DNA of 34,718 nucleotides from Draconibacterium orientale (GTDB taxonomy: Bacteria; Bacteroidota; Bacteroidia; Bacteroidales; UBA12170), in NCBI GenBank assembly GCA_020718205.1, contig DYSN01000029.1, positions 1 through 34,718 of the forward strand, in the 5' to 3' direction. Of the stretch, positions 25,891 to 34,212 are shown piece after piece. Numbering within the stretch: position 1 is the first letter of the stretch; each line of letters starts with the position of its first letter. The position numbers and the translations under genes were made by a program. The notes beneath the pieces were generated by a model. The model searched no databases. It was not told the origin of the DNA and saw nothing but the letters and a program-made list of their open reading frames with translations.

Positions 25891-26346
25891 ATGAAGATTA
25901 TAAAAATTTTAGTAGCTTTATTGATGGGTGCTTTGGTGGCTATCCAGTTTGTGGGAATCGATAAAACCGCTCCCGACTTCAATCAAGAGAACGATTTGTT
26001 AACCCGGAAAACGCCTCCCGCAGAAATGGCTCAAATGCTACGAAATGCTTGCTACGACTGTCATTCCAACGAAACGCAATGGCCCTGGTATTCGCATTTT
26101 GCTCCTGTGAACTGGATGCTTGAGAAACACGTAATCGAAGGTCGCGAAAAACTCAATTTCTCTTATTGGGGCGAAATGGAATTCGAAGACCGGCTGTTTG
26201 CGGTGGAAGAAATGATAGAAGAAATTGAAATTGGCGAAATGCCCATGCCCGGATATGTTGCCATGCATAAAAGCGCCCAACTCACTGATGCTCAAAAACA
26301 ACAGTTTATAGATTGGTTGAGAAGCCTGCAAAATATCGATGAATAG
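25891..26346 (+). CDS. Haem-binding domain protein (cytochrome c-like CxxCH)
   Basis: The 151-residue protein has an N-terminal hydrophobic signal or anchor (residues 3-22: IIKILVALLMGALVAIQFVG) and a single haem-c site CYDCH (54-58). The WPWYSHFAPVNWMLEKHV sequence after it is diagnostic of the Haem_bd family common in Bacteroidota. It is exported to the periplasm, probably membrane tethered, with a role in electron transfer or haem-linked redox that is not defined. Its last codons overlap the start of the cardiolipin synthase gene by 8 bases (ATGAATAG), so the two are translationally coupled. Confidence 0.88.
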   Translation: MKIIKILVALLMGALVAIQFVGIDKTAPDFNQENDLLTRKTPPAEMAQMLRNACYDCHSNETQWPWYSHFAPVNWMLEKHVIEGREKLNFSYWGEMEFEDRLFAVEEMIEEIEIGEMPMPGYVAMHKSAQLTDAQKQQFIDWLRSLQNIDE

Positions 26347-27832
26347 TTTTATCCCCACCGTTTTATTGTTTTTTCAAACCCTTGCCTTGGACTATATCTA
26401 CTTTATAGGAATGGCGATTGCTTATGTATTCGTCATTATTTTAGTGGTTAAAACCCTGCTTCAAAACCGAAATCCAGTGGTTACTCTAAGCTGGATTATG
26501 GTGCTAACTCTGCTTCCTTTTATGGGTTTGGCTCTCTATTTTCTTTTTGGGCAACGCATTCGGCGGAGGTGGATTTTTAAACGAATGCGCCACAAGGAAA
26601 TAAAGCAAATGAATACCCTGAGCGAAAATCAGCTCAGACAGCTGGAGAATATGGATTGGTCCGACGATCAATATTTGCTTGAATATCAGAAGCTTGTCTC
26701 CATGCTTTTAAAAAACAACAGCTCGTTTCTATCTTCAAACAATCATATGGATGTTTATCATTCCGGAGCTGCTGTTTATAATGCCATTTATGAAGATTTA
26801 AAATCGGCCGCAAAATTTATTCACATGCAATATTACCTGATGGAAGATGGAGTGGTAGCCAAAAATATCAGCGATATTCTCATCGAACGAAGCCATTCGG
26901 GGGTTCAGGTGAGTCTGGTGCTCGATGGTATCGGAAGCCGTAAGCTGAGCAAAGATTTTATCAGGAATCTGCAGGCCAATGGGGTTGAAGTTTTGTTGTT
27001 TCGCCCGGTTCGTTTCCCCAATCTCACCAACAAAATTAATAACCGAAACCACCGTAAAATTCTGGTTGTCGACGGGCGGATAGGTTATACCGGAGGAATC
27101 AATATAGCCGATAAATATTTAGTCAAATATGGCGAACCTGGCTTTTGGCGCGACACCCATCTGCGCATTCATGGCGATTCGGTAAAAATGCTCGAGGCCA
27201 TTTTTCTTGTGAACAGGTATTATCTCACCCAGCAGTTTTTCAAAAACCTCAAAAGCTATTTTCCGGTGCTCGAGAATAAGTTTGGCTCTCATATTCAAAT
27301 TGCCAGCAGCAGCCCCGAAAGCGGCACAGCCAATATTCTCCATGCCTTTTTTACTGCCATCAATACGGCCAAGAAATCCATCAGAATTGCCAGCCCTTAT
27401 TTTATTCCCGACGAATCGTTGCTCATGGCTCTCAAAACCGCAGCCATGGGCGGAGTAAAAGTGGAAGTAATATTGCCGGGGATTATGGATTCGCATTTTG
27501 TGCAGTACTCAGCCCGTTCCTATGTGCAGCAATTGCTTGGCAATGGGATTCATGTTTACTTTTATAACAAAGGATTTATCCATGCTAAAGTGCTGATTAT
27601 AGATCATTTATTGAGTATTGTGGGCACTTCAAATTTCGATTACCGAAGTTTTTACCAGAATTTCGAAATCAGTGCCGTGGTCTACGATGAAATATTTGCC
27701 CGTTCGCTCATCACTCAGTTTGAGAAAGACAGAAGCGATTCGGAGAAAATATCTTTAAGCAAATGGCGAAAAAGACCCATGAAAAACAAGCTGTTAGAGT
27801 CGCTCGCGCGATTGTATGCGCCGTTAATTTAG
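26339..27832 (+). CDS. cls: Cardiolipin synthase (phospholipase D superfamily)
   Basis: Joins two phosphatidylglycerol molecules into cardiolipin at the inner membrane. The 497 residues start with two membrane segments (about 17-40 and 50-73; PVVTLSWIMVLTLLPFMGLA is the PLDc_N pattern). Two HKD motifs follow: NHRKILVVDGRIGYTGG (His238, Lys240, Asp245) and HAKVLIIDHLLSIVGTSNFD (His415, Lys417, Asp422). The length is normal for bacterial Cls. The ATG overlaps the end of the haem-binding gene. The next gene starts about 100 bases later with its own promoter. Confidence 0.93.
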   Translation: MNSFIPTVLLFFQTLALDYIYFIGMAIAYVFVIILVVKTLLQNRNPVVTLSWIMVLTLLPFMGLALYFLFGQRIRRRWIFKRMRHKEIKQMNTLSENQLRQLENMDWSDDQYLLEYQKLVSMLLKNNSSFLSSNNHMDVYHSGAAVYNAIYEDLKSAAKFIHMQYYLMEDGVVAKNISDILIERSHSGVQVSLVLDGIGSRKLSKDFIRNLQANGVEVLLFRPVRFPNLTNKINNRNHRKILVVDGRIGYTGGINIADKYLVKYGEPGFWRDTHLRIHGDSVKMLEAIFLVNRYYLTQQFFKNLKSYFPVLENKFGSHIQIASSSPESGTANILHAFFTAINTAKKSIRIASPYFIPDESLLMALKTAAMGGVKVEVILPGIMDSHFVQYSARSYVQQLLGNGIHVYFYNKGFIHAKVLIIDHLLSIVGTSNFDYRSFYQNFEISAVVYDEIFARSLITQFEKDRSDSEKISLSKWRKRPMKNKLLESLARLYAPLI

Positions 27833-27884
27833 TTTAATCCTACTTTTTTTGGATAGTGAAATTCAGGGTTAAATAATTCTAAAC

Positions 27885-27917
27885 TTTGTATTCCATCGGC
27901 CTGTTTTGCTAATTTTG
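27885..27917 (+). promoter_or_regulatory. Bacteroidota-type promoter of the metallophosphoesterase gene
   Basis: TTTG (27885-27888) and TAATTTTG (27910-27917) are 21 bases apart, the best -33/-7 pair in the window. Transcription would start near 27924, after the TTG at 27906. The start codon is therefore more likely the TTG at 27939. Confidence 0.6.
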
Positions 27918-27938
27918 TCGCCGAAAAACACCAACCAT

Positions 27939-29258
27939 TTGAAACTTAAAACAACGTTAATCCTTTTTCTATTAGCTCTGGTCGGCTTTTTTATCCTTAA
28001 ATTCTGGCTTCCGGGCTTCGTTATACCCTATATCAATTTTACCTTTCTGCTGCTGTTAAGCTACTATTTATGGACAGCCATTCTCCCCCGAATCAGGCAA
28101 AAGAAAGCGTTTGTGAAGTATGGAATTGGAATTGTTTATTGGTTTCCCATGTTCCTTACCAGCATTGCCAGCATCGGTTTTGTTCTGATTCCCATAGAAA
28201 AATGGCCCCATTTTCTGCGTGTGTATTTTGTGGGCGGATTGTTTTCTTATGTGGTGGGTTTGCTTTTGCCTGTCATATTTTTGTTTTTCGCCGATATCGT
28301 CCGCTTTTTCGAAGCATTGTTAAGAAAAAATAGTCAAAACCGGGCTCATAAAGTGAGTGGGGAATCCATTGGCCGTAGAAAATTCATTGTAAATACTGGG
28401 TTGGCTTTGGGCGGATTAGCTCTTGGCACCATGGGTTTTGGAATGTTGCACGGTAACTACGATTTTAAAATCTGGCGCTATAAAATACGTCTCTCTAATA
28501 TTCCGGATGGCCTGCGCGGACTGCGGATTGTTCAAATTTCCGACTTCCATCTGGGCACCTGGGTCAGTAAAAAACCACTCATCGAAGCCATTGAGGTGAT
28601 TAATGATTTGAACCCCGATTTGGTCTTTTTTACCGGCGATCTCGTCAACTCCATGACTTCCGAAGCCTTCCCCTTTGCCGATGAGTTGAGCCAGATTAGA
28701 GCTAAACACGGGGTGTTTGCTTCCATTGGAAATCACGATTACGGCCATTATTACAAATGGAAAAATGAGCAGGACGAGCAAAAAAACTGGGACGATTTAA
28801 TAAGTCTTTATGATGGAATTGGCTGGAAACTACTGCGCAACGAGCATCAGCTCATCACCATCAACGATGCGAAGCTGGCTGTGGTTGGCGTAGAAAACTG
28901 GAGCAGCAATCCGCGTTTCCCCCGGTTGGGCGATTTGGAAAAAGCAACCAATTCGCTCAATAACAGCCAGATAAACCTTTTGTTGAGCCACGATCCTACC
29001 CATTGGGACGAAATAGTGAAGGACTTTCATGTGCCTATGCACATCACCTTCAGCGGTCATACCCACGGTTTTCAGTTTGGTATAGAATCGAGCTTGTTCC
29101 GTTGGAGTCCGGCTCAATATATCTACAAACACTGGGCAGGCTTATACCGCAACGAAAGTCACGAGCGATGGCTCAATGTGAACAGGGGAATTGGCGCCAT
29201 TGGATTTCCCGGAAGGGTGGGCATTAAGCCCGAAATTACTTTGGTGGAGCTAGCCTGA
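27939..29258 (+). CDS. Membrane-anchored metallophosphoesterase
   Basis: A calcineurin-like phosphoesterase, 439 residues from TTG 27939. The reading frame extends to a TTG at 27906, but that precedes the predicted transcription start. From 27939 it reads MKLKTTLILFLLALVGFF. About four membrane segments fill the first 135 residues. Then comes GRRKFIVNTGLALGGLALG, an RR-containing hydrophobic stretch typical of this family, followed by the catalytic domain. Metal-binding motifs are ISDFHLG (near 28540), FTGDLVNS, SIGNHDYG (near 28730) and FSGHTHGFQF (near 29055). All metal ligands look intact. The substrate is unknown; relatives include YaeI-type lipid A precursor and cell-wall phosphodiesterases. 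A disrupted relative lies at the right edge of the window. Confidence 0.88.
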   Translation: MKLKTTLILFLLALVGFFILKFWLPGFVIPYINFTFLLLLSYYLWTAILPRIRQKKAFVKYGIGIVYWFPMFLTSIASIGFVLIPIEKWPHFLRVYFVGGLFSYVVGLLLPVIFLFFADIVRFFEALLRKNSQNRAHKVSGESIGRRKFIVNTGLALGGLALGTMGFGMLHGNYDFKIWRYKIRLSNIPDGLRGLRIVQISDFHLGTWVSKKPLIEAIEVINDLNPDLVFFTGDLVNSMTSEAFPFADELSQIRAKHGVFASIGNHDYGHYYKWKNEQDEQKNWDDLISLYDGIGWKLLRNEHQLITINDAKLAVVGVENWSSNPRFPRLGDLEKATNSLNNSQINLLLSHDPTHWDEIVKDFHVPMHITFSGHTHGFQFGIESSLFRWSPAQYIYKHWAGLYRNESHERWLNVNRGIGAIGFPGRVGIKPEITLVELA

Positions 29259-29368
29259 GAGAATTTCTTTTTCCCCAAAACCCCCGGCTTTTTTAAATCC
29301 AGGCAACCGGCATTCTCACCCGATTCACCAGCCTGAATTTTTTCGATATTTGAAAAAATTTTTCCGGC

Positions 29369-29803
29369 ATGTTCAACGATGAATACTTTATGAGAATGGC
29401 GCTTCAGCAGGCAGCTATGGCTTTTGAAAAAGATGAAGTTCCGGTGGGTGCTGTGGTTGTTTTTAAGGACAGGGTCGTTGCCAAAGCCCACAATCTTACC
29501 CAAACCCTTAACGATGTTACTGCCCATGCTGAAATGCAGGCTTTCACCGCTGCTGCCAATACTTTGGGGGGGAAATATCTGAAAGATTGCACGTTATATG
29601 TTACCCTGGAACCTTGTATCATGTGTGCCGGAGCAGCTTACTGGACACAGATTGGCAAAATTGTTTTCGGAGCATCCGATGCAAAAAAAGGATTTTCAAC
29701 CATCAATCAAAATATTCTTCATCCCAAAACCACCATTGCCGGAGGTATTCTCGAAGATGAATGCAGCCAATTGCTCAAAGATTTTTTCAATAAAAAACGA
29801 TAA
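29369..29803 (+). CDS. tadA: tRNA-specific adenosine deaminase
   Basis: Deaminates adenosine 34 of tRNA-Arg(ACG) to inosine. The 144-residue protein has the zinc and catalytic motifs HAE (53-55; His ligand and Glu proton shuttle) in VTAHAEMQAF, and PCIMC (Cys83, Cys86) in TLEPCIMCAGA. The TadA features VPVGAVVV, KIVFGASDAKKG and DECSQLLKDFF are also present. Length is normal. GATATTTG 17 bases upstream is a near-match to a -7 box. galK starts 2 bases after the stop, so the two genes form an operon, though their functions are unrelated. Confidence 0.93.
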   Translation: MFNDEYFMRMALQQAAMAFEKDEVPVGAVVVFKDRVVAKAHNLTQTLNDVTAHAEMQAFTAAANTLGGKYLKDCTLYVTLEPCIMCAGAAYWTQIGKIVFGASDAKKGFSTINQNILHPKTTIAGGILEDECSQLLKDFFNKKR

Positions 29804-29805
29804 CC

Positions 29806-30969
29806 ATGTTTCCCGACCAGCTAAAAAATAAAATTGAACAGAAATTTCCGGAACTATTTCATGCAAAGCCCAATATCTACGCCGCCCCGGGTCGAATCAA
29901 TATCATTGGAGAGCACACCGATTATAATATGGGTTTTGTGATGCCGGCAGCCATCGATAAGTATATTGTTTTTGCTGTTCAGATGAATTCCGCCAATGTT
30001 CACCGCTTTTATTCCATCGATTATAACCAGTATCAGGAAGTTCAATCTCTCGGCAAGGACCAAAAACTATATTTCTGGGCAAAATATCTGATGGGTGTTT
30101 TGGCTCAGTTCGAGAAAGAACAACCTCTGAATACCTGTTTCGATGTTGTTTTTGGGGGAGATATTCCTTTGGGTGCCGGACTTTCGTCATCTGCAGCTTT
30201 GGAGTCGGGCATGGCCACTGCGGTGAATCATCTCTTAGGCCTGAACAAAGAGCCTTTAGAGTTGGTGAAGCTGGCTCAGAAAGCCGAGCACGAGTATGCC
30301 GGAGTTATGTGTGGCATCATGGATCAGTATGCCTCGGTTTTTGGGAAGAAAAATCATGTTTTCAAACTCGATTGCCGCACCAATACCCATCATTATTTCC
30401 CGCTGGAATTGGGCGATTACGAGCTTTGGCTGGTCAATACCAAAGTAAAACACAGCCTGGCTTCGTCGGAATACAACGACCGACGGGCAGAGTGTGAGCG
30501 TGCTGTGTCCTATTTTCAAACCCACGATTCGGGCATACAATCTCTTAGCGATGTGAGTCTGGAACTTATCAATCAACACCCCCAAATGCCCGATGCGGTG
30601 AGCTATAAACGCAGTAAGTTTATTGTTGAAGAGCTACTTCGGGTTGATGAAGCATCCAGAGTGCTGGATTTGGGAAATCTGGAAGAATTGGGAAAATTGC
30701 TATATCAAACCCACCATGGGCTTCAGCATGAGTACGAGGTAAGTTGCCAGGAGTTGGATTTTCTTGTGGACGAAACCCGCATCATGCCTCAGGTTTTAGG
30801 TGCCAGAATGATGGGCGGTGGTTTTGGCGGATGCACTTTAAATCTGGTTCACAAGGATTTTAGCGGGGATTTTGAAAAGAAATTGACCACCAGCTACCAA
30901 AATAAATTCTCGATTGCTCCCGAATTTTATCTGGTTCAGCCTGAAGATGGCGCCAGATTGGTGAGTTAA
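29806..30969 (+). CDS. galK: Galactokinase
   Basis: Phosphorylates galactose at C1 with ATP, the first committed step of the Leloir pathway, in the cytoplasm. The 387 residues carry the galactokinase signature GRINIIGEHTDYN (29-41), the GHMP ATP loop PLGAGLSSSAALESG (121-135), the catalytic Asp173 in GIMDQYASVFG, and the third GHMP motif MMGGGFGGCTLNLV near 340. Start and length match the family. It follows tadA by 2 bases. No galT, galE or galactose transporter gene is adjacent. Confidence 0.95.
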   Translation: MFPDQLKNKIEQKFPELFHAKPNIYAAPGRINIIGEHTDYNMGFVMPAAIDKYIVFAVQMNSANVHRFYSIDYNQYQEVQSLGKDQKLYFWAKYLMGVLAQFEKEQPLNTCFDVVFGGDIPLGAGLSSSAALESGMATAVNHLLGLNKEPLELVKLAQKAEHEYAGVMCGIMDQYASVFGKKNHVFKLDCRTNTHHYFPLELGDYELWLVNTKVKHSLASSEYNDRRAECERAVSYFQTHDSGIQSLSDVSLELINQHPQMPDAVSYKRSKFIVEELLRVDEASRVLDLGNLEELGKLLYQTHHGLQHEYEVSCQELDFLVDETRIMPQVLGARMMGGGFGGCTLNLVHKDFSGDFEKKLTTSYQNKFSIAPEFYLVQPEDGARLVS

Positions 30970-31202
30970 AATTAGGAGATTTATTTCGTTAAATTCTTTA
31001 AAGATAACGATTAAAAAATAAGTAGTTAAAGTCTAAAAAGTCTATTAACTAAGCAAAAAACATAAGATATAAGTGAAATTTGATACCGGCTATCACGTAA
31101 AGATTGTTTTAAAAAATCGAGGCTTAGAAATTCCGGCATGTCACAACCCCAAAAATCCTTTTTCGATGCACATAGGAGTCCTTTCAAATAGCCAAATCTT
31201 AT

Positions 31203-31210
31203 TACATTTG
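31203..31210 (+). promoter_or_regulatory. Possible -7 box of the MurG-like gene
   Basis: TACATTTG matches TAnnTTTG, but its last base is only 9 bases from the ATG, which would give a nearly leaderless transcript. The 249-base gap after galK holds no convincing gene or terminator. Confidence 0.35.
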
Positions 31211-31218
31211 CATTTGCC

Positions 31219-32307
31219 ATGAATAAAAGTCTGCACATACTGGTTTCGCCCTTAGACTGGGGATTGGGTCATGCATCGCGCTTGATTCCGTTGCTGCATT
31301 ATCTCGAAAATCAAGGATATCAGCTTCATATTGGTGTGAATACGCTCACCGAAGACTTTCTGCGTCAAAATGTGAAAACGGCACTCTTTTATCAGGTGCC
31401 TTCCTACAGAATCAAATACTCCCGCTTCGGAACATTGCCATCATATCTCAAAATTATCTGGCAACTATTATCAGCAAAAAAAATCGAAAACAATTGGGTA
31501 AAAAATTTTGTGGCGCGTCAGACCATCGACTTGATTATTTCCGACAACCGCTTTGGTTTTTATCACGAACAAGTTCCATCGGTTATCATCAGTCATCAGC
31601 TTCATTTACAGTTTTCGAAAGGATGGCGATTTCTGGGGAAATTTGCCCAAAATGTAAACCACAAATGGCTTTCTGCTTTTAGAGAAGTTTGGGTTCCCGA
31701 TAGCGAAAATCACGATCTGTCGGGCCAATTGTCGGAATCGAAAAGTCTCAAAATTCGGTTTATTGGCGGACAAAGCAGGCTCATGACACCGGACAACCAG
31801 GTATTTTCCAAACGCGCTTATCTCCTCTGCATTCTCTCCGGCCCCGAACCGCAGCGGTCGTATTTCGAGAAGCTTATTCGTCAACAGGCTCCACTTATCA
31901 GGCAGCAAATCATAATGTTGGGTGGGAAGCCCCACCAGAAAACCCGGAAATTCGATTGCGCCAACCTTACCTACTACAATCACTTAGACAACGACCAAAT
32001 GTCGGCACTCATTCAAAATGCATCATTAATTGTTTCGCGATCGGGCTACTCGAGCATAATGGATTATCAAAAGCTCTGTTGTAAGCATATGTTTTTTGTT
32101 CCAACTCCCGGCCAACCAGAGCAGCTATATCTTGCTCAGCGATTTCGAAAAATGGGCATTGCTGGCTTTCAGAATCAATCGGAACTCAACCTTCCGCAAA
32201 TGATAGCCCAAATAAATCTTTTCAAAGGATTTGAACAAAAGGCGAAAAAATCTGAGCTGCTTGAAGAATCCATGGCCGATTTTTTTAAAAATTTTCCAAC
32301 CCCCTGA
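31219..32307 (+). CDS. MurG-like glycosyltransferase family protein
   Basis: This 362-residue GT-B type protein opens with ILVSPLDWGLGHASRLIPLL. The glycine-rich loop GLGHASR near 15-21 matches the start of MurG/GT28-like UDP-sugar transferases. The C-terminal half has YNHLDNDQMSALIQNASLIVSRSGYSSIMDYQKL and FVPTPGQPEQLYLAQR, the GT28 C-terminal donor site pattern. No signal peptide is seen. It resembles the uncharacterised glycosyltransferases widespread in Bacteroidota and is not MurG itself (wrong context, no MurG acceptor motifs). The acceptor is unknown. It is separated from galK by 249 bases and from mrp by about 150. Confidence 0.8.
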   Translation: MNKSLHILVSPLDWGLGHASRLIPLLHYLENQGYQLHIGVNTLTEDFLRQNVKTALFYQVPSYRIKYSRFGTLPSYLKIIWQLLSAKKIENNWVKNFVARQTIDLIISDNRFGFYHEQVPSVIISHQLHLQFSKGWRFLGKFAQNVNHKWLSAFREVWVPDSENHDLSGQLSESKSLKIRFIGGQSRLMTPDNQVFSKRAYLLCILSGPEPQRSYFEKLIRQQAPLIRQQIIMLGGKPHQKTRKFDCANLTYYNHLDNDQMSALIQNASLIVSRSGYSSIMDYQKLCCKHMFFVPTPGQPEQLYLAQRFRKMGIAGFQNQSELNLPQMIAQINLFKGFEQKAKKSELLEESMADFFKNFPTP

Positions 32308-32427
32308 TTTTATAAGATTATTTAACGTTTCTGCCATTGTTTTTATCTTTCTAAAATGTTGATAAACAACAATATAAATCTATATTCTAAATAAGCATTC
32401 TGGTGCCTCATTAACTTGTAAAAAAGC

Positions 32428-32435
32428 TAATTTTG
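32428..32435 (+). promoter_or_regulatory. -7 box of mrp
   Basis: TAATTTTG matches TAnnTTTG exactly. It contains the TTG (32433-32435) that would open the longest frame, so the real start is the ATG at 32457, with a leader of about 15 bases. The -33 box is weak. Confidence 0.55.
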
Positions 32436-32456
32436 CACTCTCAAAAAACAACAGTC

Positions 32457-33566
32457 ATGTCAATTACTAAAGATAAAATTCTGGAATCCTTGAAAAAGGT
32501 TCTCTACTTTCCCAAAGCCAATAATGTGGTCGATTTAAACATGGTCGATAGTATTGAGATTCAGGGGAATAAAATTTCGTTGAATCTGATTTATCCCGAA
32601 GCCAACGATAAAAATGCTCATATTGTTAAAGATGCTGCCCTCAGAACATTGAAAGCCGACTTAGGTCAGGAACTCGAAATCGAAATCCAAACTTTGTCGG
32701 AGCAACAAGCAGGGCGCGGTCCGTTGGGCAAGGTTAAAAATATTATTGCTGTGGCCTCCGGAAAAGGCGGCGTGGGCAAATCTACTGTGGCCACCAACCT
32801 GGCGTTGGCTTTGGCTCAGACAGGAGCGAAAGTTGGTCTTCTCGATGCCGATATTTACGGCCCCAGCATGCCCGTAATGATGGGACTCAAAGGAGTTCGT
32901 CCCGGTGCGGTGGAAGAAGGCGGCAAAACAAAGATTGTCCCCATTGAAAAATACGGCATCAAAATGCTCTCCATTGGTTTCTTCATCGACGAAGGCAAAG
33001 CACTCATGTGGCGCGGAAGCATGGCCAGCAATGCCTTACAGCAGCTCTTCAACGATGCAGTTTGGGGCGAGCTCGACTATATGGTTCTCGATTTGCCTCC
33101 CGGAACCGGCGATATTCATCTCACTCTGGTACAATCGGTTCCGGTAACAGGAAGCGTAATTGTTACCACGCCTCAAAACGTAGCTTTGGCCGATGTGCGC
33201 AAAGCCGCCAATATGTTTGAAAACGATGCCATCAAGGTTCCTATTTTGGGAGTTGTAGAAAATATGTCATGGTTCACTCCCGCCGAATTACCCAACAATA
33301 AGTATTATATTTTTGGTAAAGGTGGCGGACAAGTGGTGGCCAACGAGCTGAATGTGGAGCTTTTAGGGCAGCTTCCCATTGTGGAAAGCATTGCCGAAGG
33401 TAGCGACAACGGGAATCCAATAGTGCTTGATTATCAGCATCCTGTGTCGAAAGCTTTTGCTGAAATAGCGAAAAAACTTATCGAAAAAGTGAAAATCCGT
33501 AATGTACAACTGGCTCCAACACCCATTGTTCAAATTAATCCCAATGCCAGTTGTGCAACTGATTAA
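32457..33566 (+). CDS. mrp: Mrp/ApbC family iron-sulfur cluster carrier ATPase
   Basis: A cytoplasmic P-loop ATPase that binds and transfers Fe-S clusters in well-studied relatives. The 369 residues comprise an N-terminal DUF59/MIP18 domain (about 1-85) and a ParA/MinD-type NTPase domain: deviant Walker A SGKGGVGKST (101-110), LLDADIYGPSMPVMMG, and MVLDLPPGTGDIHLT. The CxxC that bridges clusters in ApbC is absent at its usual place (ENMSWFTPAELPNNKYYIFG). The only Cys near the C-terminus is in NASCATD. I recall the same replacement in other Bacteroidota Mrp proteins. The ATG at 32457 is chosen over TTG 32433 because of the promoter position. A NifU-domain gene follows after 47 bases. Confidence 0.92.
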   Translation: MSITKDKILESLKKVLYFPKANNVVDLNMVDSIEIQGNKISLNLIYPEANDKNAHIVKDAALRTLKADLGQELEIEIQTLSEQQAGRGPLGKVKNIIAVASGKGGVGKSTVATNLALALAQTGAKVGLLDADIYGPSMPVMMGLKGVRPGAVEEGGKTKIVPIEKYGIKMLSIGFFIDEGKALMWRGSMASNALQQLFNDAVWGELDYMVLDLPPGTGDIHLTLVQSVPVTGSVIVTTPQNVALADVRKAANMFENDAIKVPILGVVENMSWFTPAELPNNKYYIFGKGGGQVVANELNVELLGQLPIVESIAEGSDNGNPIVLDYQHPVSKAFAEIAKKLIEKVKIRNVQLAPTPIVQINPNASCATD

Positions 33567-33583
33567 TGGAAGCATATTTTATT

Positions 33584-33591
33584 TATTTTTG
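33584..33591 (+). promoter_or_regulatory. -7 box of the NifU-domain gene
   Basis: TATTTTTG matches TAnnTTTG. Its last base is 23 bases before the ATG, so this gene can be transcribed apart from mrp. The -33 box is weak. Confidence 0.45.
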
Positions 33592-33613
33592 GACTCGATA
33601 AAAATATAAACCT

Positions 33614-33868
33614 ATGGCAAGCAATAAAGCAGATCTCGAACGTAAAGTTCAGGGCATTATAGAGCAGATTAGACCTTACCTTCAGAACGACGGCGGGGAT
33701 ATTAAATTTTTGGAAATTACTGAGGACAACACCGTGAATGTGGAGCTCCTTGGTGCTTGTGGCTCTTGTCCTTACAGTACCATGACATTGAAAAACGGCG
33801 TGGAACAAGCTGTAAAAAAAGCCCTGCCCGAAATCAAAGCAGTGGAGGCCATCAATATGCATTCATAA
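33614..33868 (+). CDS. NifU C-terminal domain (Nfu-type) iron-sulfur carrier
   Basis: An 84-residue stand-alone NifU C-terminal domain. It has IRPYLQNDGGDIKFLEI and the cluster-binding motif GACGSCPYSTMTLKNGVE with Cys49 and Cys52. Such proteins dimerise around a 4Fe-4S cluster and pass it to target enzymes. It follows mrp after 47 bases and has its own -7 box and a strong terminator behind it. The pairing suggests that the Nfu protein supplies the Cys pair that Mrp lacks, but this is inference. Confidence 0.92.
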   Translation: MASNKADLERKVQGIIEQIRPYLQNDGGDIKFLEITEDNTVNVELLGACGSCPYSTMTLKNGVEQAVKKALPEIKAVEAINMHS

Positions 33869-33893
33869 TTTCACGAATTATCAAACATAGAAG

Positions 33894-33920
33894 AACCGGA
33901 TGTATGTCCGGTTTTTTTTT
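33894..33920 (+). terminator. Intrinsic terminator of the mrp-nfu unit
   Basis: AACCGGA (33894-33900) and TCCGGTT (33907-33913) form a 7-base stem with a 6-base loop, followed by a run of T. Confidence 0.9.
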
Positions 33921-33927
33921 GCCCGGA

Positions 33928-34138
33928 ATAGATGCTTGACCTCTCTGAGGTCAAATCCCTAAACCACGGAATTATCAAGCGGTTCGTATCATCCCGGCGG
34001 GATGACATATTTATAAAAAGGCACTACAAGTTTTTATGCTACCCCAGACGGGGTCGAACCTTCAGTGGTTCGTATTTTTTATAGATGTTTGACCTCTCAC
34101 AGGTCGATTCCCTATACCATTGGATTATCCGGCATTTC
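33928..34138. repeat. Cluster of palindromes flanked by a 58-base direct repeat
   Basis: Copy A (33928-33985) and copy B (34081-34138) align without gaps at 45 of 58 bases. Both begin ATAGATG-TTGACCTCTC. Copy A contains TTGACCTC-TCT-GAGGTCAA, an 8-base stem, and copy B a weaker GACCT/AGGTC form. Between them lie TCATCCCG-G-CGGGATGA (near 33988-34004), ACCCC-AGAC-GGGGT (near 34040-34053) and CGAACC-TTCAGT-GGTTCG (near 34055-34072). GGTTCGTAT follows copy A and precedes copy B. No gene is present between 33869 and 34212. This looks like a REP/BIME-type element. Confidence 0.65.
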
Positions 34139-34212
34139 TTTTTCCACTTTAACATGATTTTCATATTAAAGATATTGGATTTCGAAGCTTAAAGATGGAT
34201 ATAATTCTGATA

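Noticed and set aside
31026..31238. 70-residue minus-strand frame between galK and the MurG-like gene
   Set aside because: It overlaps the start of the MurG-like gene, has no recognisable motif or promoter, and its residue pattern is not convincing.
34040..34075. GGGTCGAACC as part of a tRNA T-arm
   Set aside because: No acceptor stem, anticodon arm or D-arm can be built around it. It is part of the palindrome cluster.
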